Shown here in pieces: positions 10,255 to 18,366 of a stretch of DNA of 51,879 bases (positions are counted from its first letter, which is position 1; each line of letters begins with the position of its first letter). A program made the translations under genes and the position numbers. The notes beneath the pieces were generated by a model. That model made no database searches. It was not told the DNA's origin and saw only the letters and a list, made by a program, of their open reading frames with translations. The DNA is from Synergistetes bacterium ADurb.Bin155 (GTDB lineage: Bacteria > Synergistota > Synergistia > Synergistales > Thermovirgaceae): assembly GCA_002070395.1 (NCBI GenBank), contig MWDE01000016.1:1-51879 (forward strand), read 5' to 3'.

Positions 10255-11943
10255 CTATTTTAGGACTCGCCCCATTGCCTTTGCCCAACTATCCTTCAAG
10301 GGGATAGTACGGTTGAATAACGGGTGGTCTTTCCGGTGCTCTTGATCCGCTACGAAATAACCCAGCCTGAAAAACTGGAACCGATCCATGGGAGCGGCTT
10401 CGGCGAGAAGGGGTTCCACCATACAATCCTGGATCACCTCCAGCGAAGCGGGGTTAAGGTAATCCTTGTAATCGGTCCCTTCTCCCATTTCATCCATCGA
10501 CTCCAGCGTGAAAAGATGATCATACAGGCGGACCTCGGCTTTCACGGCATGGATGGCGCTAACCCAGTGAAGAGTGCCCTTGATGCGGCGCCCATCGGGG
10601 GCTTCTCCCCCCCTGGATTCGGGGTAATACTCGCATCTTACGGCGATCACCCGGCCATCGGGCCCTTTATCAAAACCATTACATTTTATAATATAGGCGT
10701 GCTTCAGTCTCACTTCAGACCCCGGCGAAAGGCGGAAGAACTTGGCCGGCGGGTTCTCCATGAAATCCTCTCTTTCGATGAATAATTCCCTGCCGAAAGG
10801 TACCTTTCTAAAGGAAGGGGTCTCAGCCTCCGGGTTCACCAGGACCTCTATCTCCTCGCTCAAACCCTCGGGGTAATTCTCTATGATCAGTTTCAGGGGC
10901 CTCAAAACCGCCATGGCCCTGGGCGCGACGGCGTTCAATTCATCCCTGATACAGTGGTGAAGAAGTTCCACATCGACGAGACTGTTCGCCTTGGAGACCC
11001 CAATCTTTTTGCAGAAAGTCCTGATCGAGGAAGGAGTATACCCCCGCCGCCTCAATCCGCTGATAGTGGGCATCCTGGGATCATCCCACCCGGATACGAA
11101 ACGATTCGAAACCAGCTCCAGAAGTTTTCTTTTGCTCATGACCGTGTAGGTAAGGTTGAGCCTGGCGAACTCGTACTGTCTCGGCCTGGATGGGACCGAT
11201 ACATTTTCGATGAACCAGTCGTAAAGAGGCCGATGGTCCTCGAATTCTAGGGTACAGATCGAGTGGGTCACCCCCTCGATGGCGTCCTCATAACCGTGAG
11301 CGAAGTCATACATGGGGTAAATGCACCATTTATCCCCCGTTCGGTGATGGGACTGGTGAAGGATCCGGTACATCACGGGATCCCTCATGTTGAGGTTGGG
11401 ATGGGACATATCGATCTTTGCCCTTAGGACGCATTCTCCTTCGGGGAAATGGCCTTCCTTCATTTTGCGAAAGAGTTCCAAGTTTTCCTCGACGGACCTG
11501 TCCCTGTAGGGGGATTCAACCCCCGGCTCCGTGAGGGTGCCACGATTCTGCCTGATCTGGTCGGCCGTTTGGTGATCGACGTAAGCCTTGCCTGCCTGGA
11601 CCAGTTCAAGGGCCCACTCGTGAAACTGGTCGAAGTAATCCGAGGCGAAACGTAGTTTCGCCCAATGGAAACCGAGCCAGCTCACGTCCTTCATTATGGA
11701 CTCCACGTATTCCGTCTCTTCCTTGCTCGGGTTCGTGTCGTCAAATCTCAGGTTGCACTCGCCATCGAATTGTTCGGCGATGCCGAAATTAAGGCATATG
11801 GATTTGGCATGTCCGATATGAAGGTAACCATTGGGTTCCGGGGGGAAGCGAGTTATCACCTTGCTGACCCTTCCCGATTCGAGGTCTTCCCGAATGATCT
11901 GCTCGATGAAGCTGCCGCCTCTTTCATCCTGATCTTCCATCAT
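10255..11943 (-). CDS. glnS: Glutaminyl-tRNA synthetase
   Basis: Class I aminoacyl-tRNA synthetase that charges tRNA-Gln. The 562-residue protein shows the nucleotide-binding [16 protein letters not shown] (HIGH motif, about residues 42-45), the MSKRK version of KMSKS ([10 protein letters not shown], about 270) and a full C-terminal anticodon-binding beta-barrel region. GlnRS rather than GluRS is indicated by the overall match, including [25 protein letters not shown] at 11943 has AGAGGTG 9 nt upstream; GTG at 11955 is in frame but lacks spacing for a ribosome site. It leads the glnS-tilS-hpt-ftsH operon. Having GlnRS means direct charging, in contrast to the GatCAB route used by many non-proteobacteria. 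Confidence 0.95.
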   Translation of the reverse strand: MMEDQDERGGSFIEQIIREDLESGRVSKVITRFPPEPNGYLHIGHAKSICLNFGIAEQFDGECNLRFDDTNPSKEETEYVESIMKDVSWLGFHWAKLRFASDYFDQFHEWALELVQAGKAYVDHQTADQIRQNRGTLTEPGVESPYRDRSVEENLELFRKMKEGHFPEGECVLRAKIDMSHPNLNMRDPVMYRILHQSHHRTGDKWCIYPMYDFAHGYEDAIEGVTHSICTLEFEDHRPLYDWFIENVSVPSRPRQYEFARLNLTYTVMSKRKLLELVSNRFVSGWDDPRMPTISGLRRRGYTPSSIRTFCKKIGVSKANSLVDVELLHHCIRDELNAVAPRAMAVLRPLKLIIENYPEGLSEEIEVLVNPEAETPSFRKVPFGRELFIEREDFMENPPAKFFRLSPGSEVRLKHAYIIKCNGFDKGPDGRVIAVRCEYYPESRGGEAPDGRRIKGTLHWVSAIHAVKAEVRLYDHLFTLESMDEMGEGTDYKDYLNPASLEVIQDCMVEPLLAEAAPMDRFQFFRLGYFVADQEHRKDHPLFNRTIPLKDSWAKAMGRVLK

Positions 11944-12022
11944 GACGTCGATCACCTCTTTGAGCGAACCCGGCCTGAGAAGGACATACAGCCTCCAGGT
12001 CCCGAGATATGCCTAGTAACTT

Positions 12023-12037
12023 ATAATAGCCTATTAT
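12023..12037. promoter_or_regulatory. 15-bp palindrome upstream of glnS (candidate operator or promoter element)
   Basis: ATAATAG-C-CTATTAT is a perfect 7+1+7 palindrome about 80 nt before the glnS start, in an A/T-rich patch that should include the glnS promoter. No clean -35/-10 pair was found and no binding protein is known. Confidence 0.35.
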
Positions 12038-12111
12038 TACGGAGACGGTCCGTTAATTAGGAATCACCGGGATCCCGGGTCGGGAGGTCTCGAAGGATTC
12101 GCGGCCAGGTA

Positions 12112-12140
12112 CAAAATTGCCCCCGGCTCAAGCCAGGGGC
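12112..12140 (-). terminator. Rho-independent terminator of the tRNA operon
   Basis: On the minus strand GCCCCTGGC-TTGA-GCCGGGGGC forms a 9-bp stem with one G-U pair and a 4-nt loop, followed by AATTTTGT. It starts 16 nt after the 3' end of tRNA-Met. Confidence 0.85.
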
Positions 12141-12155
12141 CTTAAGATCTCCGAG

Positions 12156-12232
12156 TGGTGGCGGTGAGTGGAATCGAACCACCGACACTGCGGGTATGAA
12201 CCGCATGCTCTAGCCAACTGAGCTACACCGCC
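12156..12232 (-). tRNA. tRNA-Met (CAU), elongator type
   Basis: A 77-nt cloverleaf with an encoded CCA end. The acceptor stem GGCGGTG pairs with CACCGCC, the anticodon loop TTCATAC gives CAU, and the T arm reads GGTTCGATTCC. Position 1 is G and pairs normally with C72, so it is not the initiator. A CAU anticodon could also mark tRNA-Ile that is modified by TilS; the sequence looks more like Met but I cannot exclude Ile. Confidence 0.88.
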
Positions 12233-12237
12233 TGAAG

Positions 12238-12315
<78 letters not shown>

Positions 12316-12331
12316 ATAACCCTTCCTTTCT

Positions 12332-12418
12332 TGGTGCCGGGCGCGGGAATCGAACCCGCACGGACTCTCGTCCACAGGATTTTAAGTCCCGTGCGTCTAC
12401 CCATTCCGCCAGCCCGGC
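12332..12418 (-). tRNA. tRNA-Leu (UAA)
   Basis: An 87-nt class II tRNA with a long variable arm and encoded CCA. The acceptor GCCGGGC pairs with GCCCGGC, and the anticodon loop CTTAAAA gives UAA. It is the first gene of the three-tRNA operon. Confidence 0.95.
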
Positions 12419-12429
12419 CAGCGCAACTC

Positions 12430-12458
12430 ATTATAGGCATCGCCCGATTCCGAGTCAA
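12430..12458 (-). promoter_or_regulatory. Sigma-70 promoter of the tRNA operon
   Basis: On the minus strand TTGACT (12453-12458), a 17-bp spacer and a perfect TATAAT (12430-12435). It ends 11 nt before tRNA-Leu, as expected for a strong stable-RNA promoter. Confidence 0.9.
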
Positions 12459-12531
12459 CCCCGCGAGGCGAGGCCAAAGCTGGGGCTTTCGGGGCAAGTT
12501 TCCCGGTGATTTACTTTCCTTTGTGAAATAC

Positions 12532-12560
12532 TTGTCCAAAATGGAAAGCAGTGCTAGAAT
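12532..12560 (+). promoter_or_regulatory. Sigma-70 promoter of the YerC-type regulator gene
   Basis: TTGTCC (12532-12537), a 17-bp spacer and TAGAAT (12555-12560), with a TG one base before the -10 box (extended -10). The ATG follows 31 nt later. Confidence 0.75.
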
Positions 12561-12591
12561 ACGCTAAAGCATTTATTAGGAGGGATTCCGC

Positions 12592-12885
12592 ATGGCAGAA
12601 AAGTGGAAGGATCGTCTGACCGATCAATTATGCGATGCAATCCTGTCACTTGAGACCGTAGACGATGTCTACCGATTTCTGGAAGATATCGCCACGATCG
12701 GGGAGATCAGGGCTCTCGCGCAGAGACTCGAGGTTTCCAAGCTCTTAAGTGAGGGGTTTACTTACCCCCAGATCGCCCAGCAGACAGGAGCCAGTACCGC
12801 GACTATCAGCAGGGTCAAAAAATTCCTGGAGTATGGGGCCGACGGATACAAGCTCGTTCTCGAACGCCTGAAAAAGAAGGGCTAA
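12592..12885 (+). CDS. TrpR/YerC/YecD-family DNA-binding protein
   Basis: The 97-residue protein matches the YerC/YecD group of the Trp-repressor superfamily in length and layout. Helices with a C-terminal helix-turn-helix are seen (about residues 56-78: GFTYPQIAQQTGASTATISR). AGGAGG lies 8 nt before the ATG and a good promoter is present, with a terminator directly after, so it is a single-gene unit. Residues that bind tryptophan in TrpR are not obviously conserved and no trp gene is near, so the ligand and targets are unknown. It is divergent from the tRNA operon and convergent with the DUF362 gene. Confidence 0.85.
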   Translation: MAEKWKDRLTDQLCDAILSLETVDDVYRFLEDIATIGEIRALAQRLEVSKLLSEGFTYPQIAQQTGASTATISRVKKFLEYGADGYKLVLERLKKKG

Positions 12886-12905
12886 CTGCCTGGTCCGTTC
12901 TTTCC

Positions 12906-12936
12906 GGCGCCCTCCTCAGCGGGGGCGCCTTATTTT
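12906..12936 (+). terminator. Terminator after the YerC-type gene
   Basis: GGCGCCC (12906-12912) pairs with GGGCGCC (12923-12929), followed by TTATTTT. The hairpin overlaps the 3' end of the convergent DUF362 gene (stop at 12916). Confidence 0.8.
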
Positions 12937-14073
12937 CCTGAGAAGTTTGCTCACTAAGCTCTCTCTGACCTCCATCGCCCCGGTGGGGCACATCTCATGG
13001 CAACAGAGGCATTGAACACACCTTCTATGGTCGATCACGGGCCATCCCCCGGGGGTGGCCTGGATTGCGTTCACCGGACAAACCTTCACGCAGACCCCGC
13101 ATCTGATGCAGGTGTCCCTGTTGAAGTATGGTTTAAGAGTGACCACGTGATGAGCCGCCCCTCGAAGAAGGGATGGCACGTTGCTCACGATCGACGGCGC
13201 TCTCTCAAACCCCTTGCAGGGCAAGTCCTCCCAACGTGCCCCCTTCAGTTCGATATCTTCCCTCTTGCCGGGACCCTCCAGCCTCTTCGAAGCAATTGAA
13301 AGCAGGGGTATGGAAAAGGGGTCACTGAAACCCATCATCACCGACTGAACATAATCGAGAGCCAGTCCGTTGGTCGAAGCGGCTACCCAGCCGACTTTCT
13401 TCGCTCTTCCATGGGAGGGCCCAAATCCCTCCATTCCCTCCACAGCGTCCAGGACGAAAAGATCGGGAACCCTGGCGGAAAAGATGTCCACTATGGCTTC
13501 AGGGAGGAAGGTTCGTGTTCTAGGAGCGTGGGCCCTCTTCCTGGTGTCCGTGTCAGCAGCGCCGAAGAGGTTCTTGATCGCCCCGGTCATCGCGGTTTCC
13601 ACGTGGGTCTTGAGCTTTGACACCCCAATGACTTGAGGGGACTGCATGAGAACGGACGAAATCCTGAAGGATCGCAGTTTCTGCGCCTTTGGGGGCCGGA
13701 CTTCCTCGAAACCTCGGCTGGAAAGGAGTCCAAATCTTGCGGGTATGTCCTTACAGATCTCCGCCACGCCGGTTTTCCGGAATAGTTCTTCCTCTTGGTG
13801 GCGAAAAATATATCCCGGGTTATCGCCGATCATGACATCTTGACAACCCGCCCTGAATAATTCCATGGAAAGGGCCCTCAGTATCTCAGGGTGCGTCGTC
13901 ACCGCCCTTGACGGGTCACTTGGGGAAAGAAGGTTGGCCTTGATGAGGGTTGAGGAGGCATTGAGCGGAAAGGACCCGCAAAGCTGCAAGGCCTCCCTCA
14001 CCGCCTCCTGCACCGTTGCTCTTTCGTAAGAGCCGCAGGGGACGCAGGAGACCACAAAGGGAAGCCTTCTCAA
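12916..14073 (-). CDS. DUF362 domain protein with C-terminal 2x[4Fe-4S] ferredoxin domain
   Basis: Residues 1-300 match DUF362 (blocks such as STLIKANLLSP, VIGVSKLKTHVETAMTGAIKNLFG and LFVLDAVEGMEGFGP). The C terminus carries two ferredoxin motifs, CIRCGVCVKVCPVNAI and CVQCLCCHEMCPTGAM, enough for two [4Fe-4S] clusters. A redox or radical role is likely but the reaction is not known for this family. I placed the start at TTG 14073, whose bases overlap the nth stop (TTGA); TTG at 14103 or GTG at 14055 are alternatives. It is the last gene of the P-ATPase/mnmA/lon/nth operon, and translation is probably coupled to nth. Confidence 0.85.
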   Translation of the reverse strand: MRRLPFVVSCVPCGSYERATVQEAVREALQLCGSFPLNASSTLIKANLLSPSDPSRAVTTHPEILRALSMELFRAGCQDVMIGDNPGYIFRHQEEELFRKTGVAEICKDIPARFGLLSSRGFEEVRPPKAQKLRSFRISSVLMQSPQVIGVSKLKTHVETAMTGAIKNLFGAADTDTRKRAHAPRTRTFLPEAIVDIFSARVPDLFVLDAVEGMEGFGPSHGRAKKVGWVAASTNGLALDYVQSVMMGFSDPFSIPLLSIASKRLEGPGKREDIELKGARWEDLPCKGFERAPSIVSNVPSLLRGAAHHVVTLKPYFNRDTCIRCGVCVKVCPVNAIQATPGGWPVIDHRRCVQCLCCHEMCPTGAMEVRESLVSKLLRKIRRPR

Positions 14074-14762
14074 TCCTCCGATTCCCTTTCGGGGTAGGGA
14101 CAACGGTCACGTAACGGGCACTCTACGCAGAAGGCTTTCCTTGAAGTGCAAAGCCTCCTGCCATGGGTTATCAGGTTCAGGTGGGCTTCATTGTAGCGCT
14201 CCGGGGGCACTAGTTCCTCCATCAAAATCTGGATCTCCTCCGGGGCCATGCTCGCTTCCGCCCAACCGAGCCGTCTCGTGACCCTCGCGATGTGGGTATC
14301 CACGGGAAAGGCCGGTCGCCCCAGGTCGAAAAGCAGTACACAGGCGATCGTCTTCGCCCCCACCCCCGGGGTGTCTTCGAGGAACCTTCGGATATCCTCC
14401 GTCTCCCATCCCCGCAATGTCTTCAAAGAGAAGTCACCGAAGTGGGAATGGACCCTGTTCAAAACCTCAAGGATCCTCCGTGCCTTTATGTTGGATAACC
14501 CGCCGGAACGGATGACATCACTTAACTCCTGAGCTGAAGCTGCGGCGGCCTCCTCCCAGGTATTAAAATGGGCCTTCAGAGCAGCAAAGGCCCTGTCCCG
14601 GTTCCTGTCATTGGTGTTCTGGGAAAGTATCGTGAGAACAAGCCCATCAAGGGGTTCATCCGAATAGGGCCCATGGACGGTCTCCCCCTGCTTCCAGGTC
14701 TTCTCCAGGTCGTCAAGACACGATTTAACTAGGTTCATCGAGGGTTTTGTGAAAACCCTCAT
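14070..14762 (-). CDS. nth: Endonuclease III
   Basis: Base-excision repair glycosylase/AP lyase for oxidised pyrimidines. The helix-hairpin-helix DTPGVGAKTIACVLL contains the catalytic Lys (in GAKT), and the catalytic Asp is in FPVDTHIARV. The C terminus has the [4Fe-4S] pattern C-x6-C-x2-C-x5-C (CTSRKAFCVECPLRDRC). Length 230 aa is slightly above the usual 210 because of an N-terminal extension. The ATG overlaps the stop of the Lon-like gene by 4 nt (ATGA) and its own stop overlaps the DUF362 start. Confidence 0.95.
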   Translation of the reverse strand: MRVFTKPSMNLVKSCLDDLEKTWKQGETVHGPYSDEPLDGLVLTILSQNTNDRNRDRAFAALKAHFNTWEEAAAASAQELSDVIRSGGLSNIKARRILEVLNRVHSHFGDFSLKTLRGWETEDIRRFLEDTPGVGAKTIACVLLFDLGRPAFPVDTHIARVTRRLGWAEASMAPEEIQILMEELVPPERYNEAHLNLITHGRRLCTSRKAFCVECPLRDRCPYPERESED

Positions 14763-17320
14763 TTCCCGGCCTCATCCTCGACTTCTGCACTCTCCCGATC
14801 CTCGGGTTTACCTTTTTTGCCCGGCCCAGGGTGCTTTTTCTGCTTCAAGGCCTTCTCGTACCAGTCTTTAAGCTTACTGTGGACCTTCGAATAGATGCTC
14901 CGGGGAGTGAATTCACCCTTTTCGTCCATCTCCCCCGGCACCTCACCGGTGAGGATCGAGATGCCTTCCTCGATGGTCGAGACGGCCCATATCTTGAATT
15001 CTCCGGACATTACAGCGTCGATGACTTCGTGAGAAAGCATCAGGTTTTTGACATTCTGCCTGGGGATGATGACCCCCTGGTCACCGGTGAATCCTCTCAA
15101 ACGGCAGTATTCGAAGAAACCTTCGATCTTCTCGTTAACGCCGCCGATGGGCTGGATGTTGCCGTGCTGATCGACGGATCCGGTGACGGCAATACCCTGC
15201 TTTAGGGGCACTTCGGCAAGGGCGGAGAGGATACAGTAAAGTTCAGTGGAGGAAGCGCTATCCCCCTCGATCCCGCCGTAGGTCTGCTCGAAGGTAATCC
15301 TGGCTGTAAGGGAAAGCGGAAAAACCCTGGCGAACTTCCTGCCGAGGAAGCTCTCAAGGATCAGAAGTCCCTTGTTGTGGATGGGGCCCGTCATCTTGAC
15401 CTCCCTTTCGATGTTGACGATCCCCTCGGCACCCATATATACATTGGATGTGATCCTGACGGGATGCCCGAAAACGTGGTCCCCCATGTCCACCACGGTA
15501 AGACCGTTGATCTGTCCCACCACCGCTCCTTCAGTGAGTATCCTGATGGAGTCTTCGGCGAAGGCTCTCCTGATCTTCTCCTCGACCAGGTTAACCCTGA
15601 AGTTCTTCTCCCTCAGAGCTCTTCGGACCTGTTCGGCCCCGACCACATCCAATTCGGCGTCCGCCGCCCATGCCGAGGATTCGACGATGAGCTCCGCGAT
15701 CCTGTTGAACTGCGTGGACATCCGGTCAACGTTGCCCGATAGCCTGGCTGACCACTCGATCAACTCCGACACGGCCTCGGAAGAAAAGGGGAGAAGTCCT
15801 TCCTTCTTGGCAAAGCCCGCCACGAAGCAGGCCATCTGTCTTTCTGTTTCCGCGTCCCTCGGCATATCTATATCAAAGTCGGCCTTGATCTTGAAAAGCT
15901 TCTGGTACTCTGGATCGTAGATCATGAGGAGATGGTAGAGGTACCTCGTCCCGATCATGACCACCTTGAGATCCACGGGAATCGCCTCGGGCCTGAGCGA
16001 GGAGACGGGTATAACGCCTAACTGCTCCCCCAGGTTCTCGATCACCAGCTCCCCCGTTTTGAGAGCCCTTTTGAGCGCATCCCAGGATAGGAAATTCCTG
16101 AGCACTTCTTCCGCCTGAAGCACCAGGTAGCCCCCGTTGGCCTTATGTATGACCCCGGGGATGATCTTTCTGAAATCGGTGGTGAGCATGCCTTGCCTGC
16201 TTTCATACTCGACCTTGCCACAGAGGTTGTAGTAAGTGGGGTTGGTCTCCCACACGACGGGAGCACCCTCCGAAGGATCGTTGGACACGAAAACGTTCGC
16301 CAGGTATCTTGAAAAATCGACCTCGGCACCCTCGTCCCTCGCCGCTGCGATGAACATATTGAAGTTGGAGATAATATCCTCCGAAAGGGCGTCCAGCCAT
16401 TTCCCGATCTTACCCTCCTTGCCGAACCTGTCCCTGGTTTCCTGGAGGTAGGGGTCGATCGCGGCGCGAGAGATCTCGGACTCCAACTCCTTGATCTTCT
16501 CCTTCAGCGTTTTCTCCAGATCACGGATCCTCCTGAGGATTTCCAGGGTCCTTTGGGATACTTCCTCGGATACACCCTGCAAAACCTTTTTCTGATCCTC
16601 CGTAAGCGATTCGAAATCCTCTTGGACCATCTCCCTCATCTCTTCTTTTCCATCGGCCTGAGATTCGGGGGAGGAAGGGTCAGCCTCACTCTTACCTTCC
16701 AGCGGCCCTTCTCCGGAGGGTTGGTTGGCCTTTTCAGTCTCACCGTCCTTATCGTGCCCCTTGAGGGTCATCGGGATATTAACGAAGCCCTGAGGAGTCC
16801 TCTTGATCACGAAACCTTTTCCCTTCGCCCAGGACCTCAATTCTTCCATGATCTGGTTGACCTGTTCCTGGAATTCCTTCACCAGTTGGGCCTTGGCATC
16901 TTCATACTGGCTGTTCTCAAAGGCCTTGCTCAGCGTGCTTTTCAGCTCTTCGACCAGTTCCTCCAGGTGAGAGGCCAGGTCCCTGGCCTGGCCCGCGGGA
17001 AGGTCAATGGCGAGGGGTTCTTCCGGATTATCAAAGTTAAAGGCATAAATGTAATCCTTTGGGGCCGGTTCGGAGTCGGCCTGCTCCTGAAGTCTCTCAA
17101 GGGCGTAGGTTGTTCGGCCGCTGCCATGGTCCCCCACTACGAAAATGTTGTAGCCGCTGTTTTTTATCGCCATTCCAAAGGTCATTGCCTGGACGGCTCT
17201 TTCCTGGCCTATCAGGTCTTCAAGGCAGGGAACGTCCAGGGTAGTCTCGAAACCCAGTGAACCAGATTCTGTCCTTTTCCTGAGCTGTTCCACCGTCAAA
17301 AGATTATCGGTGTTCTTCAT
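14759..17320 (-). CDS. Lon-related ATP-dependent protease (LonB-like, AAA_32 family)
   Basis: An 853-residue soluble protease of the YcbZ/LonC type, with no N-terminal Lon substrate domain. The P-loop is GDHGSGRTTYAL (about residue 62), with Arg where classical Walker A has Lys. The C-terminal Lon protease domain has the catalytic Ser in GIEGDSASSTELY and the Lys in GGVNEKIEGFFEYC. Between about residues 195 and 240 there is an acidic, low-complexity linker rich in E, S, G and K, followed by a predicted coiled coil. It starts 17 nt inside mnmA and ends overlapping nth. The last 40 residues are highly charged. Substrates are unknown. Confidence 0.88.
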   Translation of the reverse strand: MKNTDNLLTVEQLRKRTESGSLGFETTLDVPCLEDLIGQERAVQAMTFGMAIKNSGYNIFVVGDHGSGRTTYALERLQEQADSEPAPKDYIYAFNFDNPEEPLAIDLPAGQARDLASHLEELVEELKSTLSKAFENSQYEDAKAQLVKEFQEQVNQIMEELRSWAKGKGFVIKRTPQGFVNIPMTLKGHDKDGETEKANQPSGEGPLEGKSEADPSSPESQADGKEEMREMVQEDFESLTEDQKKVLQGVSEEVSQRTLEILRRIRDLEKTLKEKIKELESEISRAAIDPYLQETRDRFGKEGKIGKWLDALSEDIISNFNMFIAAARDEGAEVDFSRYLANVFVSNDPSEGAPVVWETNPTYYNLCGKVEYESRQGMLTTDFRKIIPGVIHKANGGYLVLQAEEVLRNFLSWDALKRALKTGELVIENLGEQLGVIPVSSLRPEAIPVDLKVVMIGTRYLYHLLMIYDPEYQKLFKIKADFDIDMPRDAETERQMACFVAGFAKKEGLLPFSSEAVSELIEWSARLSGNVDRMSTQFNRIAELIVESSAWAADAELDVVGAEQVRRALREKNFRVNLVEEKIRRAFAEDSIRILTEGAVVGQINGLTVVDMGDHVFGHPVRITSNVYMGAEGIVNIEREVKMTGPIHNKGLLILESFLGRKFARVFPLSLTARITFEQTYGGIEGDSASSTELYCILSALAEVPLKQGIAVTGSVDQHGNIQPIGGVNEKIEGFFEYCRLRGFTGDQGVIIPRQNVKNLMLSHEVIDAVMSGEFKIWAVSTIEEGISILTGEVPGEMDEKGEFTPRSIYSKVHSKLKDWYEKALKQKKHPGPGKKGKPEDRESAEVEDEAGK

Positions 17321-18359
17321 GGCCTGATGGCCCCCCTTTCTTCGCCGTTTTTATGATACCACCACCGAACACTCTGTCATTATAATAGAGTACAAGGGAC
17401 TGTCCCGGTGCCACGCCGCTCACCCCTTCAGGGAAACGGCAGGCAAAACCTCGGGCATCGGCATACTCCATGATACAGGGGGAAGGCCTGCCCCGATACC
17501 TTGTACAACCCTCGAGGAGCAGCACCGAAGCGGGCTCTCCATGCCAGACGGGATCGCCGCAGGTCACCCTCTCCACGACAAGGTCACACTTTCTTCCAAC
17601 AACCAGTTCATTCTCATTTACTCTCTTTTCCACCACGAACCAGGGACCACCGGAGAGGGAATGTCCTTTCCTCTGACCTACGGTGAACCTGTTCAATCCC
17701 CTGTGCATTCCCAGGACTTCCCCGTTTAGAGCGACCACCCTGCCGGAAGGGAAGGGACCCGCGGCGCGCCCGACCGCGTCGGCCAGTTCGCCCCGGGGGA
17801 TGAAGCAGAGGTCGTTGCTCTCGGCTACCCCGTCGAATAGTCCGGGAAATCGTCTCTCACCCAGTTCGCGGACGGCTCCCTTGGTCACCCCTCCCAGAGG
17901 GAACAGTATGTTCCCAAGGGATCGCGGCGGTAACCTGTAGAGCATGTAACTCTGGTCCTTGTCGCGGTCAAAACACCTGCCGAGAGCGGGGCCGCCGGGA
18001 TCCACAAATATCCTGGCGTAGTGGCCTGTAGCGATCATTTTGGCGCCAACCTCTCTTGCCGTGGAGAGAAGTGAGGCAAACTTGACCTCCTCGTTGCAGA
18101 TCACGCATGGGTTGGGAGTAAGCCCCTTCCGGTGATCATCGAAGAAGGGCAGGAGAACCTTCATCCTGAAAAGATCCCCCACTTCCAGCGACAAGCAGTC
18201 TATCCCAAGCGCGGTGGCTATCCTCTCTATCCGCTTTCTCACCTCAGGGGAGCTGTGGATCCGAAGATGAACACCGACGACTTCGAAACCCCTATCGAGG
18301 AGGAGAGCCGCGGCGACCGCGCTGTCAATCCCCCCGCTGATCCCAACCACTACTTTCAT
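17304..18359 (-). CDS. mnmA: tRNA-specific 2-thiouridylase MnmA
   Basis: Adds the 2-thio group to U34 of tRNAs for Lys, Glu and Gln. PP-loop SGGIDSAVAAALL (residues 8-20) binds ATP. The two catalytic cysteines are visible in NPCVICNEEVKFA (about 100) and SNDLCFIPRG (about 190). Length 351 aa is normal. It begins 7 nt after the P-ATPase stop and overlaps the following Lon-like gene by 17 nt. Because it modifies tRNA-Gln, it acts on a substrate of GlnRS encoded 6 kb away; this is a functional link, not shown to be co-regulated. Confidence 0.94.
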   Translation of the reverse strand: MKVVVGISGGIDSAVAAALLLDRGFEVVGVHLRIHSSPEVRKRIERIATALGIDCLSLEVGDLFRMKVLLPFFDDHRKGLTPNPCVICNEEVKFASLLSTAREVGAKMIATGHYARIFVDPGGPALGRCFDRDKDQSYMLYRLPPRSLGNILFPLGGVTKGAVRELGERRFPGLFDGVAESNDLCFIPRGELADAVGRAAGPFPSGRVVALNGEVLGMHRGLNRFTVGQRKGHSLSGGPWFVVEKRVNENELVVGRKCDLVVERVTCGDPVWHGEPASVLLLEGCTRYRGRPSPCIMEYADARGFACRFPEGVSGVAPGQSLVLYYNDRVFGGGIIKTAKKGGPSGHEEHR

Positions 18360-18366
18360 AGCCCGA

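Noticed and set aside
11944..12155. T-box riboswitch upstream of glnS
   Set aside because: No AGGGTGG-type T-box sequence or specifier stem, and the hairpin present is the tRNA terminator.
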